Below, piece by piece: positions 34,101 to 44,500 of a DNA stretch of 64,000 bases. The notes under the pieces were generated by a model, which worked only from the letters and a program-made list of their open reading frames with translations, did not search any database and was not told the origin of the DNA. Origin of the DNA: Mytilus edulis (taxonomy: Eukaryota > Mollusca > Bivalvia > Mytilida > Mytilidae); NCBI RefSeq assembly GCF_963676685.1, contig NC_092347.1, positions 92,508,208 through 92,572,207 of the forward strand. The letters run 5' to 3'. Made by a program: the position numbers and the translations under genes. The stretch's first letter is position 1. Each line of letters opens with the position of its first letter.

Positions 34101-37100
34101 AATTCGCGCAATCGAAATTTATGACGTCAGTCCGCGAAATATGACTTCTTTTTCAAGCAAAGTCGCGAAATGTTAACGTTCTGATTAGAAACATCGCGAA
34201 ATTACAACGTTCTGGTTACAAACGTCGCGAAAACAACATGAACAGTTTTGAAAAAGGTTATTATCTGCCCCTGCTACTGTATCGTATTCCCTTAAGTGCA
34301 AGTTATATCAATAAATTTTATTAAAAAACGACCTGGTAACCTTTATCTATTAAAAATGATGAAAAATTGTTGGTTTTAGAGGATTATTTTTCCATGCATC
34401 CTAGGATAATCCCATTCTGGAGTTCAGATTTGATGATCCTAGAAGATATAATTCAATCTTGGGAGACAAAAGTGTCATAAATCATAAATGGGATAGTAAA
34501 ACATGTAGCGTTTATTTCCTCCTCGCAATACTTCTATAAAAAAGAAGATGTGGTATGATTGCCAATGAGACAACTCTCCACAAGAAACCAAAATGACACC
34601 AAAGTTAACAACTATAGGTCACTGTACGGCCTTTAACAATGAGCAAAGTCCATACCGCATAGTCAGCTATAAAAGGCTGTTTTTGCGCTAGTACATGTCT
34701 GTATGAGTCAGAACAAATATTATATTTTCTCAAAGTTACCCAAAAAATGCATGAACCATTATAAAACATTTCTTAAATATCAATGCACTAGTCTAAGATT
34801 TCCATATTATAACTAATAACTATTTAATTTTGTCACAAAATATAATTTTAGCGCAGTGCATTCTTTTGAATTTGCTATGGAATATATACTGATATGTAAG
34901 ATTGATTAATTGAAAGTATTTTGTTGTCTCTTTAATACATTCCCCCATTTCCATTTTCAATTTTATTTGATAAGAAACCATACAAAATAACAGTGTAACT
35001 ATCTGAAACAAAGGGAAAACAAATTACAATTGTTAAAACTATATAGCTATAACATGTGAAAAGTTAAATAGTTTTATGTGTACCTGAAGTGAAACCAATC
35101 TTTGTACATAGATCTGATAGTAAATTCAATACATGAGCTCAGATCACAACTTTTATTTCATTTTAAAATCATTATTATCTGCTTGCCTTTCTGTATCAAA
35201 CCTAATTTTATATAGAATATTTGATTTGTTATTTCCAGGTGCCTACTCATTTGAACAAATGTCGGACGATGAAGATATGGAACCACAAAACAGACAAGGA
35301 ACTTCTGTAAGTATTATATGTCCGGGAGACCAAGAAAAATCCACAAGGAATATCTGTAAGTGTTTATATGGGGAGAACCACAAAATAGACAAGAAACTTC
35401 TGTAAGTGTTTTATTTTGGGAGTCCAGAAGACCAAGAAAAATCTACATGGAATTTCAGTAAGTGTTTACATGGGGAGAACCACAATATAAACAAGGAACT
35501 TCTATATGTATTAAATGTGGGAGAACAACAAAATGACAAAATATGCAAGGAACTTAAGCAATAATATCTATGTATTTTATGTTGGGGATACCATAAAATC
35601 AAGGAGAAACTGTTTATGTGAGGAGAAGTATGTATATTGTGGCCACAAAATTAATGTAAAAATAAAAGGAAATAGTATGCAAATGCTATTAAGACATCTG
35701 CTGAAGTTTATACATATAAATAAATAACTATTTAACTAATGAAAATAATATTTGAATTCAATCAACATGTAGATTCACCATATAATAGCAAGTGATTTAT
35801 ACCAATATTTCTTTGTTCAGTTGCTTGGATAAAATTTGAAACATTTTTGTAAAAATCAAAGTTTGCTTACAAGTTAAGAGATCTCATAAACTGACTACTA
35901 AGGGACGTCCAACACAATGTAAGGATACAGCCAGGCAAATGTCAACCTCGTTCAAAAGGCAGGTTTTATTGCTATTTGTTTTGTTTAACAACTTGTATGA
36001 CAATCACATAAGGTTTTTGTAAATAAACAGGTGACTGGCAATACTTTGTTTTAACAGGTTCCAAGATCAGCAATAACACCAGCACAGTTAGCAGCTGCCC
36101 TAGCCTCAGCAGGAGGCCCATCTCAACCAGAAGCCAGTCCGCAACCCCAGGTATTGATCTATATATGTTTTCAGATTTAAGTTTACATATGAATATCGAA
36201 ATGTAGTCTTCCTATATTTGTATATATACAAAAATTGAGAGGTTTAAAAGTGCAGCAAATTATGAAGTTTTAGATTAAGGAGTTACATGTAGAAACAGTA
36301 AACCATTGGTTAAGTTTCTAAACTTTACAAATGAGACTGTTTCAGATAAATTTTATACAAAATTTGTATAAGCTTGATTGAAAGTAATGAATACACCACT
36401 AAAATATTTGTTAAATATTTCAGGGTGGACCACCTATCATCTCTAGTGATTTCTTCTCACAAGCCATTGACCAAGCACAACAAAGAACGACTGCACCATC
36501 TGATGTAAGTATATCAGATCTATACCATGTTCAGTCACACCATGACCACTTATAAACAGCAATTTGGATGAAAGTAAAAAATTTGGACTGATTTTTATGT
36601 GTTAAAAAGTATAAGTATCTGATAGAAATAAAGACTTAATGAAAAATACAAAATTTGTTCCAAATTCCCATAGATCATTATATTGTCTATGCTGATGAAA
36701 GTTTGAATTATGAATATTTTGGTTTTTATCAGGGGGAAAAAAGAAATTGTGGAAAATTTGATGTAATAATTAGATGTTTAATATATTTTGTCATTAAAAA
36801 AACCTCATCAGTGATGCTACATTCAAATTTTGTACAACAACTCAAGTATACATTAATTGTTTAGAAAATTCAGCACAAAGTTTCTGTTTTAAATTCCTCA
36901 TATAGGCCCTGGCCCCTGGATTGATGTATAAAATGTCAAACCAACATTGAAATAAGGACCAATTTAATTGCAAATTCGAATTACTCTACACTATTCTTAT
37001 AATGTTGTTTTTTCTTTTAAAATTCCATAGATAGAAAAATGAATTGATAACCTTTACTGTTTCTGTATTTGTATATTATTGTAATAATAGATGAAAACTA

Positions 37101-37261
37101 CACCCTTTCAATCAGATCATATTTGTGTTTTTCAGGATCAGATACAACAGTTACGTGATATGGGTATAACTGATGAAGCTTTAGCTAGGAGAGCACTACA
37201 AGCAACAGGGGGAGATCTACAAGCAGCTCTTGATCTCATCTTTGGAGATGGACATTTTTAA
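22113..37261 (+). CDS. UBL7: Ubiquitin-like protein 7 (UBL7), complete
   Basis: Ten exons: 22113-22254, 25606-25725, 28837-28916, 29659-29743, 29962-30019, 31201-31307, 35239-35306, 36058-36150, 36424-36504, 37136-37261. They sum to 960 nt, 319 codons plus stop, with every phase consistent. Residues about 1-85 form a ubiquitin fold ending 'ELIYCGKKLQDSEPL' and 'GLKAGATVFALKKF', equivalent to 'DLIYCGRKLKDDQTL' and 'GIQPGSTVHVLRK' in human UBL7. A helical middle region ('VIAASPGLEKDPVAI', 'MLQDRALLAILAHP', 'ILEKHPAF') is followed by an acidic stretch ('MSDDEDME') and a Pro/Gln/Ala-rich linker with 'ITPAQLAAALASA' and 'SSDFFSQA'. Residues 279-319 are the UBA domain ('QQLRDMGITDEALARRALQA'). Human UBL7 has 380 residues; this protein is shorter in the linker. 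The family binds ubiquitin and probably acts as an adaptor; the detailed role is inferred. Introns 1, 2 and 6 carry mobile elements, and intron 7 opens with a tandem array made from exon 7. Confidence 0.94.
22555..23655 (+). repeat. Degraded retroelement 3' fragment split by a foldback element
   Basis: The left part (22555-22789) has 'tttaaccctgccacattc' and 'tcccaagtcaggag'; the same blocks occur in the retroelement tail at 38880-38950. The right part (23468-23655) resumes with 'agagggacgaaagatacc' and 'gtctcttttggagagttgt'. The element at 22790-23462 separates them. Confidence 0.6.
22790..23462. mobile_element. Foldback element with hairpin-bearing TIRs, 5-bp TSD
   Basis: The left end 'caggtcaggaataaccacca' is matched by the reverse complement of the right end. 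Homology runs about 100 bases and includes 'tataatccaccaattgac' and 'tagaccaattg'. The TSD 'ataaa' lies at 22785-22789 and 23463-23467. Each TIR contains the palindrome 'ccaccaattggtgg' and a hairpin 'ggtggattatac...gtataatccacc'. No open frame is present. It lies in UBL7 intron 1. Confidence 0.88.
24133..24429 (+). pseudogene. LINE ORF2 C-terminal fragment
   Basis: About 98 codons are open to a stop at 24429. They carry the Cys/His pattern 'RICKLCNEEIEDEMHFLLTC', found downstream of the reverse transcriptase in many non-LTR elements. The ATG at 24115 belongs to the host repeat, not to the element. The reverse transcriptase and endonuclease domains are missing, so this is a dead fragment. Confidence 0.85.
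24133..24779 (+). mobile_element. 5'-truncated LINE insertion with TSD 'tgtact'
   Basis: The insertion lies between two copies of 'tgtact' (24127-24132 and 24774-24779), judged by comparison with the uninterrupted copies of the host repeat. It contains the C-terminal coding end of a non-LTR retrotransposon and an AT-rich 3' UTR. The 3' end reads 'gggcgccgtgattggcaaat', then 'aaaatatttgttgtttgttt', a short-repeat tail instead of poly(A). It is truncated at the 5' end. Confidence 0.85.
25753..25840. repeat. 38-bp tandem duplication in UBL7 intron 2
   Basis: The unit 'aatgtgtagattatatcaca' plus 'tatatatcattgcatgc' occurs twice in full and partly a third time, starting 28 bases after the donor of exon 2. 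Confidence 0.9.
26181..26228. repeat. Short hairpin 'ggtgcacactg'
   Basis: The arms 'ggtgcacactg' (26181-26191) and 'cagtgtgcacc' (26218-26228) are perfect, and the loop includes 'aataac...gttatt', which extends the stem. The surroundings are more CpG-rich than the rest of the intron. It may be part of an old element. Confidence 0.8.
27391..27970. repeat. 120-bp tandem repeat, about 4.5 copies
   Basis: Units start at 27391, 27511, 27631 and 27751 with 'ggagtccct', and each contains 'gtttgagaacttggaaac', 'gagatccccac' and 'atattcatgtatggg'. The last unit is split by a 121-bp hAT-type insertion and finishes after 27898. The unit length is divisible by three, so a minus-strand frame stays open through all copies. 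It lies in UBL7 intron 2. Confidence 0.95.
27777..27897. mobile_element. 121-bp non-autonomous hAT element, 8-bp TSD
   Basis: The element begins 'cagtggcggatccag', a classic hAT-type terminus, and ends 'cctctg' (reverse complement 'cagagg'). The 8-base TSD 'cctacccc' is at 27769-27776 and 27898-27905. Comparison with intact 120-bp satellite units confirms the insertion point. It has no coding capacity. Confidence 0.9.
30489..30799 (+). repeat. 'tatgccccacctacgatag' repeat, intact copy (UBL7 intron 5)
   Basis: This complete copy is very similar to 51967-52275: the hairpin opening, a 'cgtccgtccgtctgt' microsatellite, and the end 'gaggacacattcttgtt'. The high similarity between copies suggests recent activity. 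The open frame at 30384-30641 is not a gene. Confidence 0.9.
31406..34295. mobile_element. 2.9-kb TTAA-flanked element (piggyBac-like ends)
   Basis: The left end 'TTAA gggcatacgatacagtag' (31406-31427) is matched inverted by 'ctactgtatcgtattccc TTAA' (to 34295), with one mismatch in 18. TTAA on both sides fits a piggyBac-type target duplication. The interior has no transposase-sized frame and contains a nested 'gattgccaatgag' repeat at 32864-33120. The right subterminal region (34060-34240) has several 'tcgcgaaa' motifs. It lies in UBL7 intron 6. Confidence 0.8.
32864..33120 (+). repeat. Copy of the 'gattgccaatgag' family, nested
   Basis: It contains 'agatgtggtatgattacc', 'gaggcaaatctcaatcag', 'ggccttcaacaatgag' and 'agctatgaaaggccc' in family order. 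It lies inside the 31406-34295 element. Confidence 0.85.
34542..34680 (+). repeat. 5' fragment of the 'gattgccaatgag' family
   Basis: It reads 'aagatgtggtatgattgcc', 'gagacaactctccacaag', 'aactataggtcactgtac' and 'cagctataaaaggc', then stops. It is the least diverged copy in the window but is truncated. Confidence 0.85.
35281..35640 (+). repeat. Tandem array of UBL7 exon 7 end plus donor
   Basis: The last 26 bases of exon 7, its donor and about 20 intron bases form a unit of 46-56 bp repeated about six times with growing divergence. Units alternate between 'aaccacaaaacagacaagg' and 'accaagaaaaatccacaagg' forms. Donor-like 'gtaagt' sites lie at 35307 (the modelled one), 35356, 35402 and 35458; later units have lost them. 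Confidence 0.88.
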
Positions 37262-37620
37262 AAACTGTGATATTTATAATTTATTTTGTTGGGTCATAAA
37301 ACTGTTATGTTTTGGCAAAGGCACAGGAATTAAGTACAAAAAAAGCTAATCATTTTCAAAAATTATTAAAATATTTATACTCTTTTGGTACGACCAAATT
37401 AGAAACAGAAACTTGTTTTGTTAATTTTCTTTCAATAGGTTTTTTTATGGAAATCGTCCAGGAAAACATTTTATATTTGACAATTATTTCCAGGGTGTAT
37501 GTAAAATGTTTGTTATTTTGTTTATTTGTGTAATATTTGCATATGTAAAGTGTTTTGGAACAGAAAATATTGTGATGTCTACTTCATTAAAATTCTATAA
37601 TTTATAGCTTTATTATTTAC

Positions 37621-37626
37621 AATAAA
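37621..37626 (+). terminator. Candidate UBL7 poly(A) signal
   Basis: 'aataaa' lies 360 bases after the UBL7 stop. It is the first canonical signal downstream, but in AT-rich DNA this is weak evidence. Confidence 0.4.
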
Positions 37627-38135
37627 GGCAAAGTCCGCAACTTTAGAATTATTTTAAGGAATATCTCTCAGAATAAATAAGATGCACACCATAGAGTCAA
37701 TTAAGTGTGAGATGTTTTTCATATTTATTATGAACACATCAAATCAATATCCTTCTTGAAAAAAATGAAGCCAAAATAATAAGCTATTTAATTATCTTCT
37801 TTGAAACACTTTGGAAATCATCATGTGTTTCAGGGCTGAAAATGTTTAGTTTTGTAAATGTGAATTTTTCACTTGAAAAGTCTAATAGGATGACTAAATT
37901 TGGTATATGATTTCATTGCAATGTCAATATGTCCATCAGACAGAGTAAACCAGACCTCAACTTCATTTGATGGATCAGTGATTTAAGTAAAAGTTACATG
38001 AGTAGGTCTGTTTCTCATATACTATAATGGTGAATGATTATATACAGGTGTACATGTCTGACTGGTAGGTATCATCTGTCCATGACCTAATTTTCATGGT
38101 TCATTGATCAATGTCTGTGCATTCTTGTTTTTGTG

Positions 38136-39196
38136 TAAAACATAGTCTATATGCGGTGTTTATATATCTCAACTTGTACGATTCGCTCGTGTATGTAACA
38201 ATGTTTTAGATTTTGATGAGAGAAATTTATGTATTACTGAAAAATTATTACACCAGGGTTTTCGATATCACAAACTAGTCAAAACATTTACTAAATTTTA
38301 TCATCGGTATAAAGACATCATTCGTAAATATAGCTCAACATGCAGACTTCTAATACGTTCAGGTATTTCACATCCAATTTTTTATGGTAATATTCTTTAT
38401 AAAGCACAAAGGTGTCAGTATTCACCTCAGAAACTTACAAAACCTTTGAATAGACTTATTAAGAAGGGATATAATTACGATACTGTTGTCAAGTCATTAA
38501 AGATTGCATATGTTGGCGTTAATATTGAGTCACTGATAAGGTCTTTGCATCGGAACTAAACACATTTATTCTAAAAACAGTTGTTGGCATGACACGGGTT
38601 ATGTTCTTCTCATATATGTTATGATGGTATGATACTAAACCCCTAACGGGAAGGATTGTGCCTGATGTTCATATGATGAAATCATAATCTTTCAGTCAGT
38701 TTAATTAAAGTCTGGAGCTGGCATGTCAGTTAACTGCTAGTAGTCTGTTGTTATTTATGTATTATTGTCATTTTGTTTATTTTCTTTGGTTACATCTTCT
38801 GACATCAGACTCGGACTTCTCTTGAACTGAATTTTAATGTGCGTATTGTTATACGTTTACTTTTCTACATTGGTTAGAGGTATAGGGGGAGGGTTGAGAT
38901 CTCACAAACATGTTTAACCCCGCCGCATTTTTGCGCCTGTCCCAAGTCAGGAGCCTCTGGCCTTTGTTAGTCTTGTATTATTTTCATTTTAGTTTCTTGT
39001 GTACAATTTGGAAATTAGTATGGTGTTCATTATCACTGGACTAGTATATATTTGTTTAGGGGCCAGCTGAAGGACACCTCCGGGTGCGGGAATTTCTCGC
39101 TACATTGAAGACCTGTTGGTGACCCTCTGCTGTTGTTTTTTATTTGGTCGGGTTGTTGTCTCTTTGACACATTCCCCATTTTCATTCTCAATTTTA
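38136..39196 (+). mobile_element. Retroelement 3' remnant with coding tail and 3' region
   Basis: It carries the C-terminal coding end of a reverse-transcriptase polyprotein (38164-38559) and a long 3' region with 'tttaaccccgccgcattttt', 'tcccaagtcaggag', 'ggacacctccgggtgcggg', and the end 'acattccccattttcattct'. Reverse fragments of the same 3' end are at 52515-52640, and a diverged relative at 22555. The reverse transcriptase core is missing. Confidence 0.75.
38164..38559 (+). pseudogene. Retroelement polyprotein C-terminus (no start codon)
   Basis: 131 codons are open to TAA with no initiating ATG. The sequence opens 'ISQLVRFARVCNNVLDF' and continues 'LLHQGFRYHKLVKTFTKFYH', a helical tail I recognise from bivalve and other invertebrate reverse-transcriptase open frames. 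A 2-base insertion just upstream ('atatat') breaks the frame from the preceding 'YAVF' residues. It is a dead copy; the exact retroelement class is not settled. Confidence 0.7.
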
Positions 39197-39644
39197 TAGA
39201 GAAAAACTAAAAACACAAAAAAATATCAGCAATACTTGATCAACTAAAAATAAAAGATTAAAAGTCATGAGTTATATTCTAGTCTAAAATATTTGAAAGG
39301 ATCTAGTTGAAGATGCACATATATCCAGGAGAGCCACACATTTTACTCAGCCAGCATAGCAAGACAAAATTTGGTTTATTAACAATTATTAATGCAAATT
39401 GATTAAAAAAAATACATCAATGATAAATGTATTACTCGTGCAACTTATTAAAAAAGATGCCATGGTTGAAATAGAATCGGAATGAAATTTAAAAGGGACA
39501 TGGACACAAATCAAAGGGGATATTGTCACATTTTTAATGCATAGGAAATTCATAGGTTAAAAAAAATTAACCTGTAAACCATAACAGTGAGTGACCTATT
39601 GCATGGCATTTTGTTCTAGGCAGGTAAAACTTTTCACAGATAAA

Positions 39645-39960
39645 AGAAGATGTGGTATGAGTTCCAATGATACAACTCCCCATCCAAGTCACAATTTGTA
39701 AAAGTAAACCATCATAGGTTAAAGTATGGTCTTTAACACAAAGCCTTGGCTCACACTGAACAGCAAGCTATAGCCTATAATGGGCACCAAAAATGACGTT
39801 TAAAACCATTCAAACGGGAAATCCAAGTCTAACCTATATAAAAAATTAGAAGAGAAACACTTATGAACCAAATCAACAAACAACAACTACTGAAAATTAG
39901 ATTCCTGACTCAGGACAGGTGCGAACAAATACAGCCGGTTTAACAAAATAATACACAGAT
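39645..39960 (+). repeat. Old copy of the 'gattgccaatgag' family
   Basis: It is strongly diverged but keeps the order 'aagatgtggtatgagttcc', 'tacaactccccatccaag', 'cagcaagctatagcctata', 'cattcaaacgggaaa' and 'cctgactcaggacagg'. Confidence 0.7.
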
Positions 39961-40513
39961 TTCATATTTAATACCAACTCAAGAGCATTCTTGGAAAGGT
40001 AATTATTATTATAATTATACAAAGTGAAAGATCAGTTATTGGTTGTTCCTGTTCACCTATGGAAAGAATGTCACATCTTCCTGTCTCCTTTTTAAAAAAT
40101 ATAATAATTTACCAGCAGATTTTTTTTTTTTTTAAAGTAAAAAAAAGTAAAAAAAGTAAAAAAAATAATTTCCACTGTACTATTAATGAACTGAAAATCA
40201 TTAACTTTTTTTTCTAACTTTTATTTTCCCCCATTTGCACAGAAATCTTTTTCTTTTGTTATAGTTTGAGATGAGACTTTGAGTAACAACAGAACCAACA
40301 TCAGAAACATTACATTTGTTAACGTTAAAACATATAATATTAGAATTGAAAAAAGGAATTGATACCCAGTTAGCATGAAATTACAGAACTTTTTGCTAAA
40401 GTTATGCATTATATTACAATTACATGTAATGCAAAAATTGCTGCATTACACACTTCATGCATATACTTGGGAAAATGTAATGCATTACCATGCATTACCA
40501 TGCATTACAATTA

Positions 40514-41102
40514 CAAAGGAGTAGGTTCAGTAAGACCCCTTTTTGGCCCCAAAATATAGCAGTTTTAGAAAATTGTGAAAATGTAATCTTTAAGCTATAT
40601 TTTGGAAAGTAAAATGCTTCTGCTACATAGATATGAGCTGTTTTGGAAACTACAATGCACACATATCGCGTTCTTGCATCATTAAGTCATGCTAAATTAC
40701 TGAAATCTTCAAAATTTTAGCATTTTGGTTAATTTTTAGACGATTTCCGTCTATAAAAATGAAAATGGCCGCATTCGTGTTCATTCATAACATTGAAATG
40801 TAAGTTGTATTTGATGATAATACAAAACATGTATAAAGGTTGAGGATGAACACGGGTGCGGCCACTTTCATTTTTGACAAAAACCATCCGAAAAGTGACG
40901 TTTTTTGGCATATTTGATAGATTTTTCATATTTAAGATTGAATCAGAGCGTTTTTAATGACTAGATCAGTTAAAATCTTTCACATAAACTTTTCGAATCA
41001 ATTGAAATAGACACTTAAGTGTTTAAAAAGTGTCCAAAAACTTGCGTTAGATGAACCGGAAATTTGAGGCCAAAATCGGCCCTTACCGGACCTACTCCTT
41101 TG
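40514..41102. mobile_element. 590-bp TIR element, intact copy
   Basis: The ends are 'caaaggagtaggttcagtaag' and the reverse complement of 'cttaccggacctactcctttg'. A second copy at 59073-61253 aligns along its whole length but is split by another insertion. The interior has an inverted pair 'cgaatgtgttcattc'-like / 'gatgaacacgggtgcggcc' flanked by 'ggccgcatt' and 'gcggccac'. No coding frame is present and the TSD was not resolved. Confidence 0.82.
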
Positions 41103-41598
41103 CATTACTCCATGTCTGATACTGACTTTGTCCCCTTTTTCAGGTAACACCTGCCTCATATTAATCTGTAAGACCAAAATTTGTGTTTCCTGAATGAATC
41201 ATGATTGTTTTAGTCTCATTCTTATTTAACTAAACTATTTGAACATATTTTTTTAGCAATGGCTATTCGTTTTCCCAATTGATTCTTAAGATTTTAATCA
41301 TTTAGTTGATTTCTTCAGTTTTGTTGTCTTTTGATTTTAATTTATGTCCGTTGCATTTCATTTTGTTATTAGTCTATTTGCGTTATATAGCTATATCTAC
41401 CGATTTGTTTTCGACCGATTCGTCAGTCAAATCATCCGGAAGTAAATGCTACATATGCGCAGTTCAATGTTGTCAAGAAATACAAATATGGTGGAAGTTG
41501 ACAAATATTTGGCGCACGCTTTTGGATTTTTGCATATAGCACTATTATGAGATCATTTTGTGAATTTTAGATACAAATTTACACATTAAACTTCAAAA

Positions 41599-44500
41599 AT
41601 GGCGATGGAAAAACTGTATTCGATCCGTGATACTCACTCTCGGCCCATCACTGCAATCGGTTACAATCCTGCACGAAGGGAGATTTTGATAGGCTGCGAA
41701 GGTAAAGAGGGACGATGACAATGATCGCATTAGTTATGCAATTTATAACGTTAACGTCATTGTCAGCTGATCTTGGCAATTGACAATTTTATCACTATTT
41801 AAAAATAAAGATATTGAGCTATTTGTCCATCTTCTTTTTGGGATCTTAAGGGTTCCTTCTTCTTTATGTAACCAGAGGCAGCGTCAGAGAGCATGCATTA
41901 TATTACAAAATTGCTTTTGTCTCATCTGGAATCTGACTCAGAACCTCATCGTTACAAGGCAACATGATCTATACTGTCTAAATTGAAGAAGTACTTCCTT
42001 AGGCCTAGCTCAAACGCTTACGGCTGACTATATATAAGTATCAATCACATTAACTAAGAGAAGCAATCCCTTCACACTTCCCCCACCTCAAAGAGTCAGT
42101 CATATTATTCTCTAATATGAGGCAGGCATTACCTGTGAATGGGGACAAAGTTAATAAAAGAAATGGAAATTCTGTTGTTAGGGATATGTTACATTATGAC
42201 ATCATATTCAATGTAAACAAAGGAAGCAAGTTAACTCGTACCAACGGAAACTCGTACCATGTTAACTCGTACCAAAAAAGTTAACTCGTACCAACTTAAA
42301 GTCGTACCACTGGGAAGTCGTACCATTAAAAAAAAAATTTTGTGGTGTTTTTTCTTTCTAAAATTAATAAAAAAAAAAAGTTGAATTACTGTAATTTTAT
42401 ACTGGATTTTAATGAAAACTTGGACAAAAATACGTTTTTTTTTATTAAGATACTAATATAAATGGTCTTAATTACCTGAATACCCTGCTAATTAATATAC
42501 GATATTTCTTTGATTGTGTGATCAAATTAATACATTCCTTTGATTGTGTGATTATTGGTTGATTATTAACTAATCAACTTGTTTAATCATATTCTATATG
42601 TAACAATAGTGCCAATTAATATTATGTAACAATAGTGCCAATTAATATTATGTAACAATAGTGCCAGTTATCTTTGAAAACATTATTGTATTAATTTAAT
42701 ACCATGTGAAATCTCAAATGTAAAAGGATGATATAGATGTGAATAAAACATAAGGTGTATGTGTATCTCTTGAGAGAAAAATATAATAATAATTGATGTT
42801 TTGTTAATTTTTTATAGATGATTGTTATTGAAATTGTGGTAAATAAAGCATCAAAATGCTTTTTCAAAGCAATGCATATCTCACACATTAAATGAACATG
42901 ACACTACTTAAAATCTTAATAGAAGTTGTCAGTTTCTCGGAGAGTAATAATTATCTTGTGCAAAATATTATATATAAAAAAATTCATACTTTTAACATGT
43001 TGGTCATAAACAATTTACAACCTTTAAAACACACTAAATTAATTCTTTCAGTGAATAAAATTCCTTCGAGAAACAAAAGAAAAGTACCCAAATCTATTCA
43101 ATGTAACTGATTTGGAATGATTAAAAATAAAATCCAATGGTTATCAGCATAAGTTTAAAAAAGAATGATTCAAGGGAGACAACAAATCAAATCTGCCAAG
43201 GTATTGTCTATATCTAATACACATGGAACATTAACTACAGACTGATCATTTTACTTTCAAATTATATACATTTTACAAACTTAAGAGGTATTGAGAAAAA
43301 TAACAGTATATATTCATAATCAAACACCAATCAAATGCATTTAAATAAGTTGGTACGAGTTAGCAGTGGTACGAGTTTACATTGGTACGAGTTATTTTTT
43401 AGTGGTACGAGTTAACGTTGGTACGAGTTTACATTGGTACGGGTTAACTATAATTCGTAAACAAAGAAACACTTTCATCAGGTAACATTTTTTCATATCA
43501 AACAGTTATTAAAAATGAATTGATATTGAGTTCCAATCCTATATTATACTAGACTGATAGATATATATTTTATTCAAAGTCTCATGCCAACAAGCTCCTA
43601 AAAGGAAGTAGATTTCAGCGCATAAGCGGGGATTTAAAAAAAAGTCTGAAAATAAAAAAGTTAATGATTTTGAGTTCATTAGTATATTGAAAAATTCAGA
43701 AAATTTTTCCAATTTTTTTTTTATTGACTTTTCTAGCTTAATAGGGGACTTCATCCCCATATAATGTTGATATCTTTGTTTTTATTGTTGGGTGCCAATG
43801 AAAATGGAGAGCATGATTCTTCTTACAAAATCTTTTGCTTTCACTGGAACTCAATACCCAGAAACTCTGTGTTTCAAGACAGCGCCTATAAAGACTGAGC
43901 TCAAGAAGTACTTCTATAACTCAACCGCTAACCATTTATAAATTTTAGCAACCCTACAGTGTACTGATGATATGATGCCTTGCACTGAAGTTGCTATCTG
44001 CCACATGCATGGTATCTTATTTATATGAACACAATTAAACATACAGGACACTCCCCAGATATTTCAAATACATGTAGCATCCTGGTAAAAAAGGAAATTT
44101 GAAATACCGTCATGTTTTTAAAATTTATAGCATCACATACATAACACAATCTATAAGATTATCAATTCAGATAGCAACACATTCAGAAATATATACAGTA
44201 TGCATCACAATTATTATGACGCTAAAAGGTCCTGGGGAGAACACTAAACATATTCATGATATTTAAAATTAAAAAAGATACCTGGTAAATGATATTTACT
44301 TAGACCACCTTGGCATTCACCGTTGGTCAGCATCCTTTAACTTTTACCAAAATTTTTTCCACTGTAACTGCTGTGCCAATTGGAACCAAACTTGGCGACA
44401 ATCATTATTTGAGTATCTTGTTTAAAAAAAGGTGTCTGGTGACTCTGTCTGTCTGTCTACCAACATAGCTTCAAATAGAACATACATGTACATGATGTAG

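Larger units (their letters stand above)
37262..41598. other. UBL7 3' UTR and spacer to the WD40 gene
   Basis: It begins with the UBL7 3' UTR, with a poly(A) signal candidate 'aataaa' at 37621. It then contains a retroelement remnant (38136-39196), a family repeat (39645-39960), 'gcattac'-rich tandem sequence (40410-40515) and a TIR element (40514-41102). The WD40 promoter should lie just upstream of 41599. Confidence 0.6.
42107..43760. repeat. 'ggggac..agtcc' repeat split by the GTACGA element
   Basis: The left part (42107-42229) matches 5437 onward ('aatatgaggcaggcattacc', 'ggggacaaagt'). The right part (43449-43760) matches its second half ('tctcatgcc', 'aaagttaatgattttg', 'ataggggact'). 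It lies in intron 1 of the WD40 gene. Confidence 0.65.

Noticed and set aside
35133-35405. Longer open frame around UBL7 exon 7 (90 residues)
   Set aside because: The part before 35239 is intron (acceptor 'atttccag' there) and the part after 35306 is the tandem donor array; only 35239-35306 fits the family and phase.
42490-42670. Regularly spaced short repeats considered as a CRISPR-like array
   Set aside because: Eukaryotic intron, only two or three tandem units, no unique spacers.
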